Shown here: positions 6,360 through 12,454 of the stretch, piece after piece
Numbering within the stretch: position 1 is the first letter of the stretch
How the letters are laid out: each line of letters begins with the position of its first letter
Source of the DNA: QQUD01 sp039029915
Lineage (GTDB): Bacteria > Chloroflexota > Anaerolineae > Promineifilales > Promineifilaceae
Assembly (NCBI GenBank): GCA_039029915.1
Contig: JBCCFD010000095.1
Location: 1-19,900, forward strand
Direction: 5' to 3'
DNA: 19,900 nucleotides
The notes under the pieces: model-generated
Seen by the model: the letters and a program-made list of their open reading frames with translations, nothing else
Told to the model about the DNA's origin: nothing
The model's database searches: none
Position numbers and translations under genes: made by a program

Positions 6360-7121
6360 ATGAAAGAGAAAGTTGTTATCGTAACAGGCGGTGCTAACGG
6401 CATTGGCCAGGCGATATCTACGGATTTTGCCAAGGCGGGGGCGTCTGTTGTGATTTTTGATGTGGATGAAGAGGCTGGTGAGCAAACGGCCGTTTCTATC
6501 GAAGCAGCCACGGGGGCGAAGGTCTCAGCTATCAAAACGGACATCACCAATCTTGAAAACGTGCAGGCCAGTGTGGCTGAGGTGATGGAGGAATACGGCC
6601 GTGTGGACAGCCTCATCAACAACGCTGGCTGGGATCGCTTTGGCCTTTTCTTGCAAACCACACCTGATTTTTGGGACAAAGTGATTGATATTAATTACAA
6701 GGGCTTGCTCAACATGTGCTACACCGTCCTGCCTCACATGGTTGAACAGCGCGGGGGCAGCATGGTCAACATCGCTTCCGATGCCGGACGCGGGGGCAGT
6801 ATGGGTGAGTCAGTTTATGCAGGGTGCAAAGCGGCTGTCATCGCTTTCTCCAAAACGATGGCCCGCGAGCACGCCCGAGACAATATTCGCGTCAATGTGG
6901 TCGCTCCCGGCATCACCAATACGGCCATTTTCAACGCTTTTGATGAATCGTCACTGGGCGGAAAAGTGGCCCAAGCGATGAAGAACGCGGTCCCCCTGGG
7001 TCGCCGCGCCGCTGAACCCAGCGAAATCTCTCCCGCCGTACTCTTCTTAGCGTCCGAAGAAGCCAACTACATTACGGGCCAAGTGCTTAGCGTAAGCGGT
7101 GGCCTAACGATGGTGGATTAG
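6360..7121 (+). CDS. SDR-family dehydrogenase, BadH-like
   Basis: A 253-residue classical short-chain dehydrogenase. Visible motifs: the cofactor loop TGGANGIG (9-16), Asp34 in VIFDVD at the end of strand 2, which favours NAD over NADP, NNAG (87-90), and the catalytic Ser140, Tyr153 and Lys157 (YAGCK). Several stretches match 2-hydroxycyclohexanecarboxyl-CoA dehydrogenase (BadH) of anaerobic benzoate and cyclohexanecarboxylate breakdown: LINNAGWDRFG, VNIASDAGRGGSMGESVYAG, FSKTMAREHARDNIRVNVV and the ending GQVLSVSGGLTM. The reaction would be oxidation of a 2-hydroxyacyl-CoA ring compound or a similar hydroxyacyl-CoA, by homology only. I took the second of two ATGs (6360) because AAGGA (6349-6353) is then 6 bases away; ATG 6357 gives one extra Met. 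It follows the glycosyltransferase by 89 bases with no terminator seen, so read-through is possible. Confidence 0.85.
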   Translation: MKEKVVIVTGGANGIGQAISTDFAKAGASVVIFDVDEEAGEQTAVSIEAATGAKVSAIKTDITNLENVQASVAEVMEEYGRVDSLINNAGWDRFGLFLQTTPDFWDKVIDINYKGLLNMCYTVLPHMVEQRGGSMVNIASDAGRGGSMGESVYAGCKAAVIAFSKTMAREHARDNIRVNVVAPGITNTAIFNAFDESSLGGKVAQAMKNAVPLGRRAAEPSEISPAVLFLASEEANYITGQVLSVSGGLTMVD

Positions 7122-7132
7122 CTTTTCAAAAT

Positions 7133-7161
7133 TTATACCATTTATAAAAAGTAGTTAAAAT
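7133..7161 (+). promoter_or_regulatory. Possible promoter giving a leaderless response-regulator mRNA
   Basis: TAAAAT (7156-7161) lies 6 bases before the ATG at 7168, so a start 7 bases downstream of the -10 would coincide with the A of ATG. The best -35 at 17-bp spacing is a poor TTATAC (7133-7138). A 6-bp AT inverted repeat (TTTATA 7132-7137, TATAAA 7143-7148) covers this spot. No ribosome binding site is visible. Confidence 0.4.
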
Positions 7162-7167
7162 GATTAC

Positions 7168-7875
7168 ATGGCAAGCAAACTACTAATCGTTGATGATGAG
7201 CCAGATTTATTGGCGGAGTTAAAACCACTTCTTAGTCGTTCTGGGTATGATGTGGTTACTGCAAATAATGGTGTTGAAGCATTAACGGCCGTTTCCCAAC
7301 ACCAGCCCGACCTCATCATCCTCGATATGCTCATGCCCCTGCTAGACGGCCGTGCCGTGCTGCGTCAGCTTCGGGAAGACAACAACTGGACGCCCGTTAT
7401 TTTGCTTACTCAGGTCAACACCAGCAGCGAGCGGGTGCTTTCTCTCCAAGAAGGGGCAGACGATTACCTCAACAAGCCGTTTGATCCGCTGGAGCTTCTA
7501 GCCCGTATTCAAGCCATTCTACGCCGTACAAAGCACGCCAAAGATATTTCACCCCAAGCGGTTATTCTCAAAAGCGATGAGCTGACCGTCAATCGCCAAA
7601 ACAGAATCGTAACCTTAAATGGCAATCCTGTAGAGTTAACCAGCCGCGCGTTTGACTTGCTGACCTATCTGATGCGCCACCCTCATGAAGTGGTGAGTCG
7701 CGATCAGCTGCTCGACGAGATTTGGGGCTGGGCGTATGCGGTGAGCACGCGCGCCGTGGACATGCGCATCGCGGAAATTCGCAAACAGCTCAATGAAGAT
7801 GCCAATGCCCCCCGCTTTGTGGATACGGTTGTCGGAATCGGCTATCGCTTTATTGGCAAAGTGACGGTCGAATGA
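7168..7875 (+). CDS. Two-component response regulator, OmpR/PhoB family
   Basis: A 235-residue transcription factor. The receiver domain (1-120) has the acidic pair D9-D10, the phosphate acceptor Asp53 in ILDMLMP, Thr81 in ILLTQ and Lys103 in LNKPFDP, all as required for function. The winged-helix DNA-binding domain (~130-232) shows ELTSRAFDLLTYLMRHPHEV, then the recognition helix VSTRAVDMRIAEIRKQL and the wing VVGIGYRF, which places it in the OmpR/PhoB group. The start ATG 7168 has no Shine-Dalgarno sequence, and a -10-like TAAAAT lies just 6 bases upstream, hinting at a leaderless message. The stop overlaps the histidine kinase start by 4 bases (ATGA at 7872-7875), so the two form a coupled pair. 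Target genes cannot be named from this window. Confidence 0.95.
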   Translation: MASKLLIVDDEPDLLAELKPLLSRSGYDVVTANNGVEALTAVSQHQPDLIILDMLMPLLDGRAVLRQLREDNNWTPVILLTQVNTSSERVLSLQEGADDYLNKPFDPLELLARIQAILRRTKHAKDISPQAVILKSDELTVNRQNRIVTLNGNPVELTSRAFDLLTYLMRHPHEVVSRDQLLDEIWGWAYAVSTRAVDMRIAEIRKQLNEDANAPRFVDTVVGIGYRFIGKVTVE

Positions 7876-8789
7876 GTAAATTTCCTTCAGCCCGCCATCT
7901 CCTACTTGCCGCTGTGCCACTGATCATGGGTATTTTGCTATCCATCGGGTTAAACCAAGGCTGGCTCGGTGGAAATCCAAGCTATCAAGTGCGATTTGAC
8001 CTATCTTGGGTATTTGGAACGCTGGGGGTTTTGCTCACTTTGAGTGCCGTTTTATTCCTCTTTGGGCGTACTCGAACCCAGAATTTGCTGGCGATTCATC
8101 AAAAAAGCTTAGAACAACGCCAAACTGAACAAACGCGAGAATTTCTACGCCGCCTCGATCATGAATTAAAAAATCCGTTGACCGTCATTCGGCTAGGTTT
8201 GCTCAATTTGCAGGAGGAGCCGCTTTCAGACAGCCAAAAGGCGTCCTTGGCAAGAATTGGCCATCAGTCAGATCGGTTACGCCAGCTAGTGATTGACCTA
8301 CGTCGATTGACGGAGTTGGAAACGGCCGTTATCGAAACAGAAACGGTTGATTTGGCGGATGTGCTGCAAGAAGCCATTAGCCTGACCACCTCCGCAAACG
8401 AGGACAATCGCACGGTCAGCCTCACTCTTCAGCAAACCCCGTGGCCCGTCTCAAAAATTCAGGGCGATCGGGAGCTGTTGATCATTGCGTTTAGTAATTT
8501 AATTGATAACAGCTTGAAATATACGGCCGTAACCGACCAAATAGAAATCCGCGTCAATGATGATGGCCAGCAGATCACCGTCGAGGTGGCAGATAACGGC
8601 ATGGGCATTCCCGAGGCAGAAGTCACTCATATCTTCGAAAATCTATATCGGGGGGAGCAAGCGAGAGGTATTTCTGGTAGCGGTCTAGGGTTGCCGCTAG
8701 TTGAACGCATCATCAACCTGCACCATGGAGAAATCAGCGTCCGCAGTCGAAACAAAATGGGCACAGTGTTTACCATACGCTTCATGTAA
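7872..8789 (+). CDS. Sensor histidine kinase (two TM, HisKA-HATPase)
   Basis: A 305-residue membrane kinase, partner of the preceding regulator. Two hydrophobic segments (about 9-28 and 46-65) enclose a very short outside loop of some 17 residues, so it has no real sensor domain outside. It has no clear HAMP or PAS domain; a short coiled linker (66-90) leads to the H-box FLRRLDHELKNPLTVI with the phospho-acceptor His97. The ATP domain has the N-box FSNLIDNSLKY (Asn213), G1 DNGMGI (241-246) and G2 GSGLGLPLVE (269-278). Such small-loop kinases usually sense membrane state or act with another membrane protein. One candidate input is the lipoprotein encoded 156 bases downstream, but nothing links them beyond position. 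Confidence 0.94.
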   Translation: MSKFPSARHLLLAAVPLIMGILLSIGLNQGWLGGNPSYQVRFDLSWVFGTLGVLLTLSAVLFLFGRTRTQNLLAIHQKSLEQRQTEQTREFLRRLDHELKNPLTVIRLGLLNLQEEPLSDSQKASLARIGHQSDRLRQLVIDLRRLTELETAVIETETVDLADVLQEAISLTTSANEDNRTVSLTLQQTPWPVSKIQGDRELLIIAFSNLIDNSLKYTAVTDQIEIRVNDDGQQITVEVADNGMGIPEAEVTHIFENLYRGEQARGISGSGLGLPLVERIINLHHGEISVRSRNKMGTVFTIRFM

Positions 8790-8850
8790 AAGTACCCAGA
8801 GATCAAAAACATCTCAATCTGAACGGCTACACCTCAATTTCCAACAGCTT

Positions 8851-8867
8851 GTTACACCGTGTTACAC
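8851..8867 (+). repeat. Direct repeat GTTACAC, 10-bp period
   Basis: GTTACAC occurs at 8851-8857 and 8861-8867, exactly one helical turn apart, in the 156-bp gap before the lipoprotein gene. Repeats with this spacing are typical of response-regulator sites, and a response regulator is encoded just upstream. Only two copies and 7 bases, so the call is tentative; the second copy runs into an ACGGCCGT octamer (8866-8873). Confidence 0.35.
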
Positions 8868-8945
8868 GGCCGTTATCTCATGAAATGGTTCATTTGTTAC
8901 AACTTATCTATTGGAAACACAAGCAACCAAATTGGAGAAATAAAA

Positions 8946-9998
8946 ATGAACCAAACCAAAAGGTATTTTACCCTTGTCCTGCTATTTTTAATCGGCTGTG
9001 GCTCCTTTACAGTTGAGCCAGTTATCGAAGTCACGCCGAATCTCGATGCCACTGTTGAAGCACGGATCGCCCTCACCCAAGCGGCCAATGAGCCTGCCGT
9101 TAAGCCAACGACGATGCCTGAAGGCGAGGCCGAAGTAGAAACGGCCGTTTTAACTAAGCCAACATCACAACCTGTTGACCAATTTCTGCCAGAAGTCACC
9201 CGCTTTTCAGACGAAACCAATCCGGCATGGGGTGCGGCCTTTTGCCCTGAAGCGGTGCTGCCAATTTGTATACGGCCGTACGCCATCGAACCATTGGGGG
9301 ATGAATACGTGCTCATAAGCGAAATTTGGGGTAGTGGCAACACCTTTTCCGCCAATTCAAACAACCTTCATTTCACCTTTCGAGCCTATGATGATGCTGG
9401 GGAAGACTCGCCAGGAAGCGATTGTGGCAATACAAGAGGCCAAACCGCTCACTACAGCGCCGGATTTGGCCACCAAAGTCACGTCTGCTTCAGAAATTTA
9501 GAGAGCACCCCATCTCAAATTGAAATGAGCTTTCGCGGCGGGGGAAGCCGATTCACAATCAGATGGGATATCGGCGAAAATGGTCAAGCTGTTGGCGGTT
9601 ACAGTTTCTTATCCAGCGCGATAGACCTACCTATTGACCAGCCGTTTAACGTAGGCCCCGCCACAATCACCATTCACGCAGTGGAAGATTTAGGGGACGC
9701 CGTTAAGCTTGACGTGACTGTCCAAGCCAATAGCAATAATCTTATTGTTGCTTCACCTGAATGGATTGTTCTCGGTGAGGCCATCAATTTTTTCACAGCC
9801 AGTCCTGAGGGGCATTGGGGCGAATGGGACGAAGGGAAAATGGGGGCATATGAACTGGTAGGCGGGGAGATTGAAGCGGACCAAAGCCAAACGGGAACCG
9901 TTGTAATAACTAAAATCGCTCCCAATGCGGGTCTGCTTATCACATTTGGATTTACAAATACCGGCGGCAAAGATTCAGCTGTCTTTTTACTCCCCTAA
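8946..9998 (+). CDS. Secreted lipoprotein of unknown function with a DUF4352-like C-terminal domain
   Basis: A 350-residue protein. The signal peptide MNQTKRYFTLVLLFLIGC has a lipobox ending at Cys18, so the mature protein should be fixed to the membrane facing outward. Residues 19-85 form a low-complexity Pro/Thr/Glu linker (PNLDATVEARIALTQAANEP), a style common in Chloroflexota. Residues ~86-205 contain four cysteines (100, 108, 160, 181) that may form two disulfides. Residues ~215-350 alternate beta strands and end in SQTGTVVITKIAPNAGLLIT, which looks like the Ig-like DUF4352 fold. The phrase ANSNNL occurs in both halves, so the two domains may be related. The start is ATG 8946 with GGAG 8 bases upstream; upstream in-frame codons would place the signal peptide internally. 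It follows the kinase with a gap and no clear promoter. Confidence 0.8.
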   Translation: MNQTKRYFTLVLLFLIGCGSFTVEPVIEVTPNLDATVEARIALTQAANEPAVKPTTMPEGEAEVETAVLTKPTSQPVDQFLPEVTRFSDETNPAWGAAFCPEAVLPICIRPYAIEPLGDEYVLISEIWGSGNTFSANSNNLHFTFRAYDDAGEDSPGSDCGNTRGQTAHYSAGFGHQSHVCFRNLESTPSQIEMSFRGGGSRFTIRWDIGENGQAVGGYSFLSSAIDLPIDQPFNVGPATITIHAVEDLGDAVKLDVTVQANSNNLIVASPEWIVLGEAINFFTASPEGHWGEWDEGKMGAYELVGGEIEADQSQTGTVVITKIAPNAGLLITFGFTNTGGKDSAVFLLP

Positions 9999-10030
9999 GT
10001 GTTCCTAAGTTTCTATATCACCCCAAGGGC

Positions 10031-10059
10031 TTGACAATAGGTTAGGGCACCGGTATTAT
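10031..10059 (+). promoter_or_regulatory. Promoter of padR and the downstream membrane protein
   Basis: TTGACA (10031-10036), a 17-bp spacer and TATTAT (10054-10059). The start would fall near 10066-10067, inside the half-site array at 10057-10091, fitting autorepression by PadR. Confidence 0.7.
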
Positions 10060-10091
10060 ATCGTTGCGCGATATATCCACGCGCGATATAT
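10057..10091. promoter_or_regulatory. Probable PadR operator: alternating GATATA/TATATC half-sites
   Basis: Two exact 11-bp copies of GCGCGATATAT lie at 10066-10076 and 10081-10091 (period 15). They also form inverted pairs: TATATCG (10057-10063) with CGATATA (10069-10075), and ATATATC (10071-10077) with GATATAT (10085-10091). The array covers the predicted transcription start of padR and ends 15 bases before its ATG. It could hold two overlapping dimers. Confidence 0.7.
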
Positions 10092-10106
10092 AATTGGAGA
10101 AATGTT

Positions 10107-10490
10107 ATGCCTTCGACCTCCCCTGATCCAAATAGCTTTTTACCTCTCTCACCAGCCGTATTTAATATCCTGCTCGCATTAGCCGACAAAGATCGTCATG
10201 GGTATGGCATTATGCAAGAGGTCAAAACGCGAACAGCTGGTCGGGTTCAGTTAGGACCTGGCACCCTCTACGGCGCTATCAAACGACTTTTAGATAAGAA
10301 TCTGATTGAAGAAGTTGGTGAACGGCCCGACCCCGAACTAAACGATGAACGACGGCGCTATTATCGATTAACCAGTTTTGGGCTCAAAGTGCTGCGGGCT
10401 GAGGCAGCCCGGCTCGATACGATGGTCCAACAGGCCCGCGGCAAAAATCTTCTACCCGGCCAGTCTCCAAATCCAATCTGGACCCATTAA
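10107..10490 (+). CDS. PadR-family transcriptional regulator
   Basis: A 127-residue winged-helix repressor. The PadR core is plain: LSPAVFNILLALADKDRHGYG (residues 14-34), recognition region LGPGTLYGAIKRLLDKNLIEE (49-69), then the wing with DERRRYYRLTSFG (80-92) and a short C-terminal helix VLRAEAARL for dimer contact. It is of the short (s1-like) PadR type. The ribosome site GGAG (10096-10099) lies 7 bases before ATG. The promoter start overlaps an array of GATATA-type half-sites, so it should repress itself and the membrane protein gene that begins 9 bases after its stop. PadR proteins commonly sit before genes for membrane proteins that share an N-terminal prefix segment, and this pair fits that pattern. 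The inducer is unknown. Confidence 0.93.
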   Translation: MPSTSPDPNSFLPLSPAVFNILLALADKDRHGYGIMQEVKTRTAGRVQLGPGTLYGAIKRLLDKNLIEEVGERPDPELNDERRRYYRLTSFGLKVLRAEAARLDTMVQQARGKNLLPGQSPNPIWTH

Positions 10491-10499
10491 ACCAACCTC

Positions 10500-12389
10500 A
10501 TGCACCGTCGTTTACATAGAAATTCAAACCTAATGCCGTTTATTTTAGCGCTTTGCTGCTGGTTTTATGAACGGCTATTGGTGGCTTATCCAGCTGAATT
10601 CAAGCGAGATTACGGGTTGGCCATGGCTCAATTGTTCCGGGATGAGGCGCGTTCTCATCTTGTTCAAGGTAAAACGGCCGTTTTTATCTATTTCCTCATC
10701 CGCACAGCCTTCGATCTAATCAAAACAATTTTTATTGAACATATTGAATCGACTTTTAACGTCAACTTGGAGGGAAGCACTATGTCTTACCACGATTCAG
10801 TCAATTCCTTAGCTGACAAGCCCAAAGAACTTGAGCATCTGTATCATCAAGCTAAAAAAGCCGGCCACGGCAACTTATTTAAACAAGCAATTGAAGATAT
10901 ATTTAACAGCGAACCTCAAAACCAACTTCTCAGCGCTTGGTATCATCGGCTCAACTATGCTACCTCTCAAGCCAAGCTGTTTGTGGTAAATTGGCAATGG
11001 GTTATTCCCTTGGCCATCTTTAACGGTTATTGGTTTTGGCTTCTTTCTGATGGAACTTACTGGATTCAAGTTAATCCTGGGCAACAATCCGCTACTGATT
11101 TCTTGCCCACAATTTTCCTTTGGGGCGCGTCTATTTCCACTCTTTTCATCTTGATTTACTTCAACATGGCCACCCAAAAAAGCTGGGTCAAAACGGCCGT
11201 TTTTAGCCTAGTACCTGTTGCTTTGGCAACCTTTGTTCAATTTATCTATCCACAGTCAGGTATACGGCCGTTTCAAGAGCAATATCTCACAATCAGCATT
11301 TTTCATCTGACAGTGATGGCTTGGGTCTCCGTTGGCGCCTATCTGCTATTTTCACATCGCGATGCGAAAAGCAGGATGCAGGTTCTTTTGAAATCAATGG
11401 AAATTTTTATCGTGTTGGGTGTGTTTTTCACGGCCTTATCAATTTTTTTCGGGATCACTATCGGCCTTTTCGCCGCCCTAGATATTGAGTTTTCTGATTC
11501 ACTTCTTCGACTCATTTACGGCGGGGGCGGGGGCTTACTCATTATCATAACGGCTGCCATTGTTTATAATCCGCGCCTAACACCAGCTGAACAAGAATTA
11601 AATCAAGGCTTTGCTCGTCTAATGACCGTTATCATGCAGGCTTTATTACCTTTGACCCTCTTGGTTTTAATCATCTACATTGCGTTTATTCCAGCCAACT
11701 TCCGTGCCCCGTTTGACAATCGGGACGTGCTGATCACCTACAATATCATGCTCTTCGCTGTGGTTGGGCTGATCATTGGGGCCACTATTTTCCGGCCAGC
11801 AAACTTGTCACCTATACGCGAGAAGTGGGTAAAGCGAATGATTATTGGGGTTGCGGTTTTAACGCTAATTGTGAGCCTCTACGCCTTATCGGCCATCATC
11901 TTCCGCACGATCAATGACCGCCTGACGCCCAATCGTTTGACAATTATTGGCTGGAATATTGTTAATATCGGTTTCTTAATCTGGGTGCTGGCTTTGCAAT
12001 TTTGGGGAACGCCGGAAGCATGGGTTGATCAACTTTACAAGGCGTTTAGTCAGGGAACGGCCGTTTATGCGATTTACACGGCATCCATTATTGTTATCCT
12101 ACCTTTGTTCTTTGGCATTAACCAAGGCCAGATTGAGAATCTCCCAGCCAGAATCCAAGATATTGTCTACACTGAGCCAAGTCCAGTTCTCTTAAAATGC
12201 GCTTCAAGCCCCCACATTTACTTACTAAACGGTGGAGAAAAACGGTGGGTTGAAGATATCCAAACTTTCAATGAACGTGGGTACGTTTGGGGGGATGTCA
12301 ATTTTGTGAGCTGCAGTGACTTACAAAGTATTCCGGATGGCGCGACGATTCCAATCGATGCCGGTTCTCCACCGCAACCAGAAGGATAA
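10500..12389 (+). CDS. Polytopic membrane protein: PadR-linked prefix domain, DUF4153-like core, extracytoplasmic tail
   Basis: A 629-residue protein with about 12 hydrophobic segments. Residues 20-55 (FYERLLVAYPAEFKRDYGLA and following) match the short domain that precedes many PadR-controlled permeases. Residues 95-155 are a soluble, helical, tetratricopeptide-like stretch. The core 165-540 carries most membrane spans, and SAIIFRTINDRLTPNRLTII (464-483) recalls DUF4153 proteins; this match is from memory. The tail 556-629 has HIYLLNGGEKRWVEDIQTF and GYVWGDVNFVSC with Cys567 and Cys605, a small module often found on surface proteins of Chloroflexota and Cyanobacteria. ATG 10500 has no ribosome site and likely depends on coupling to padR. 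A strong GGAGGGA (10769-10775) lies 6 bases before an in-frame ATG at 10782, so a 535-residue form is likely made as well. Function unknown. Confidence 0.75.
   Translation: MHRRLHRNSNLMPFILALCCWFYERLLVAYPAEFKRDYGLAMAQLFRDEARSHLVQGKTAVFIYFLIRTAFDLIKTIFIEHIESTFNVNLEGSTMSYHDSVNSLADKPKELEHLYHQAKKAGHGNLFKQAIEDIFNSEPQNQLLSAWYHRLNYATSQAKLFVVNWQWVIPLAIFNGYWFWLLSDGTYWIQVNPGQQSATDFLPTIFLWGASISTLFILIYFNMATQKSWVKTAVFSLVPVALATFVQFIYPQSGIRPFQEQYLTISIFHLTVMAWVSVGAYLLFSHRDAKSRMQVLLKSMEIFIVLGVFFTALSIFFGITIGLFAALDIEFSDSLLRLIYGGGGGLLIIITAAIVYNPRLTPAEQELNQGFARLMTVIMQALLPLTLLVLIIYIAFIPANFRAPFDNRDVLITYNIMLFAVVGLIIGATIFRPANLSPIREKWVKRMIIGVAVLTLIVSLYALSAIIFRTINDRLTPNRLTIIGWNIVNIGFLIWVLALQFWGTPEAWVDQLYKAFSQGTAVYAIYTASIIVILPLFFGINQGQIENLPARIQDIVYTEPSPVLLKCASSPHIYLLNGGEKRWVEDIQTFNERGYVWGDVNFVSCSDLQSIPDGATIPIDAGSPPQPEG
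10769..10784 (+). promoter_or_regulatory. Internal ribosome binding site and start codon
   Basis: GGAGGGA (10769-10775), 6-base spacer, ATG (10782-10784), in frame with the larger membrane-protein gene (Met95). It is the strongest ribosome site in the neighbourhood, whereas ATG 10500 has none. It may be the original start of a separate gene now joined in frame to the prefix domain. Confidence 0.6.
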
Positions 12390-12402
12390 ATAATAGTAGC
12401 CT

Positions 12403-12422
12403 AAAGGCATTGAATGCTTTTT
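12403..12422 (+). terminator. Terminator after the padR operon
   Basis: AAAGGCAT (12403-12410) pairs with ATGCTTTT (12414-12421) around a TGA loop, with one G-T wobble, and the 3' arm runs into a T tract. It lies between two convergent genes, 14 bases after the TAA at 12387-12389. The stem is short, and it could act in both directions. Confidence 0.55.
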
Positions 12423-12454
12423 GGCCACATATTCTAATTCACAATCAAAATCTT

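Noticed and set aside
8799..8815. GAGAT/ATCTC hairpin after the histidine kinase gene
   Set aside because: Only 5 bp, weak, and not followed by a T tract, so not called a terminator.
8701..8883. Small open frame overlapping the kinase end on the plus strand
   Set aside because: Out of frame with a clearly real kinase gene, no ribosome site, no recognisable domain.
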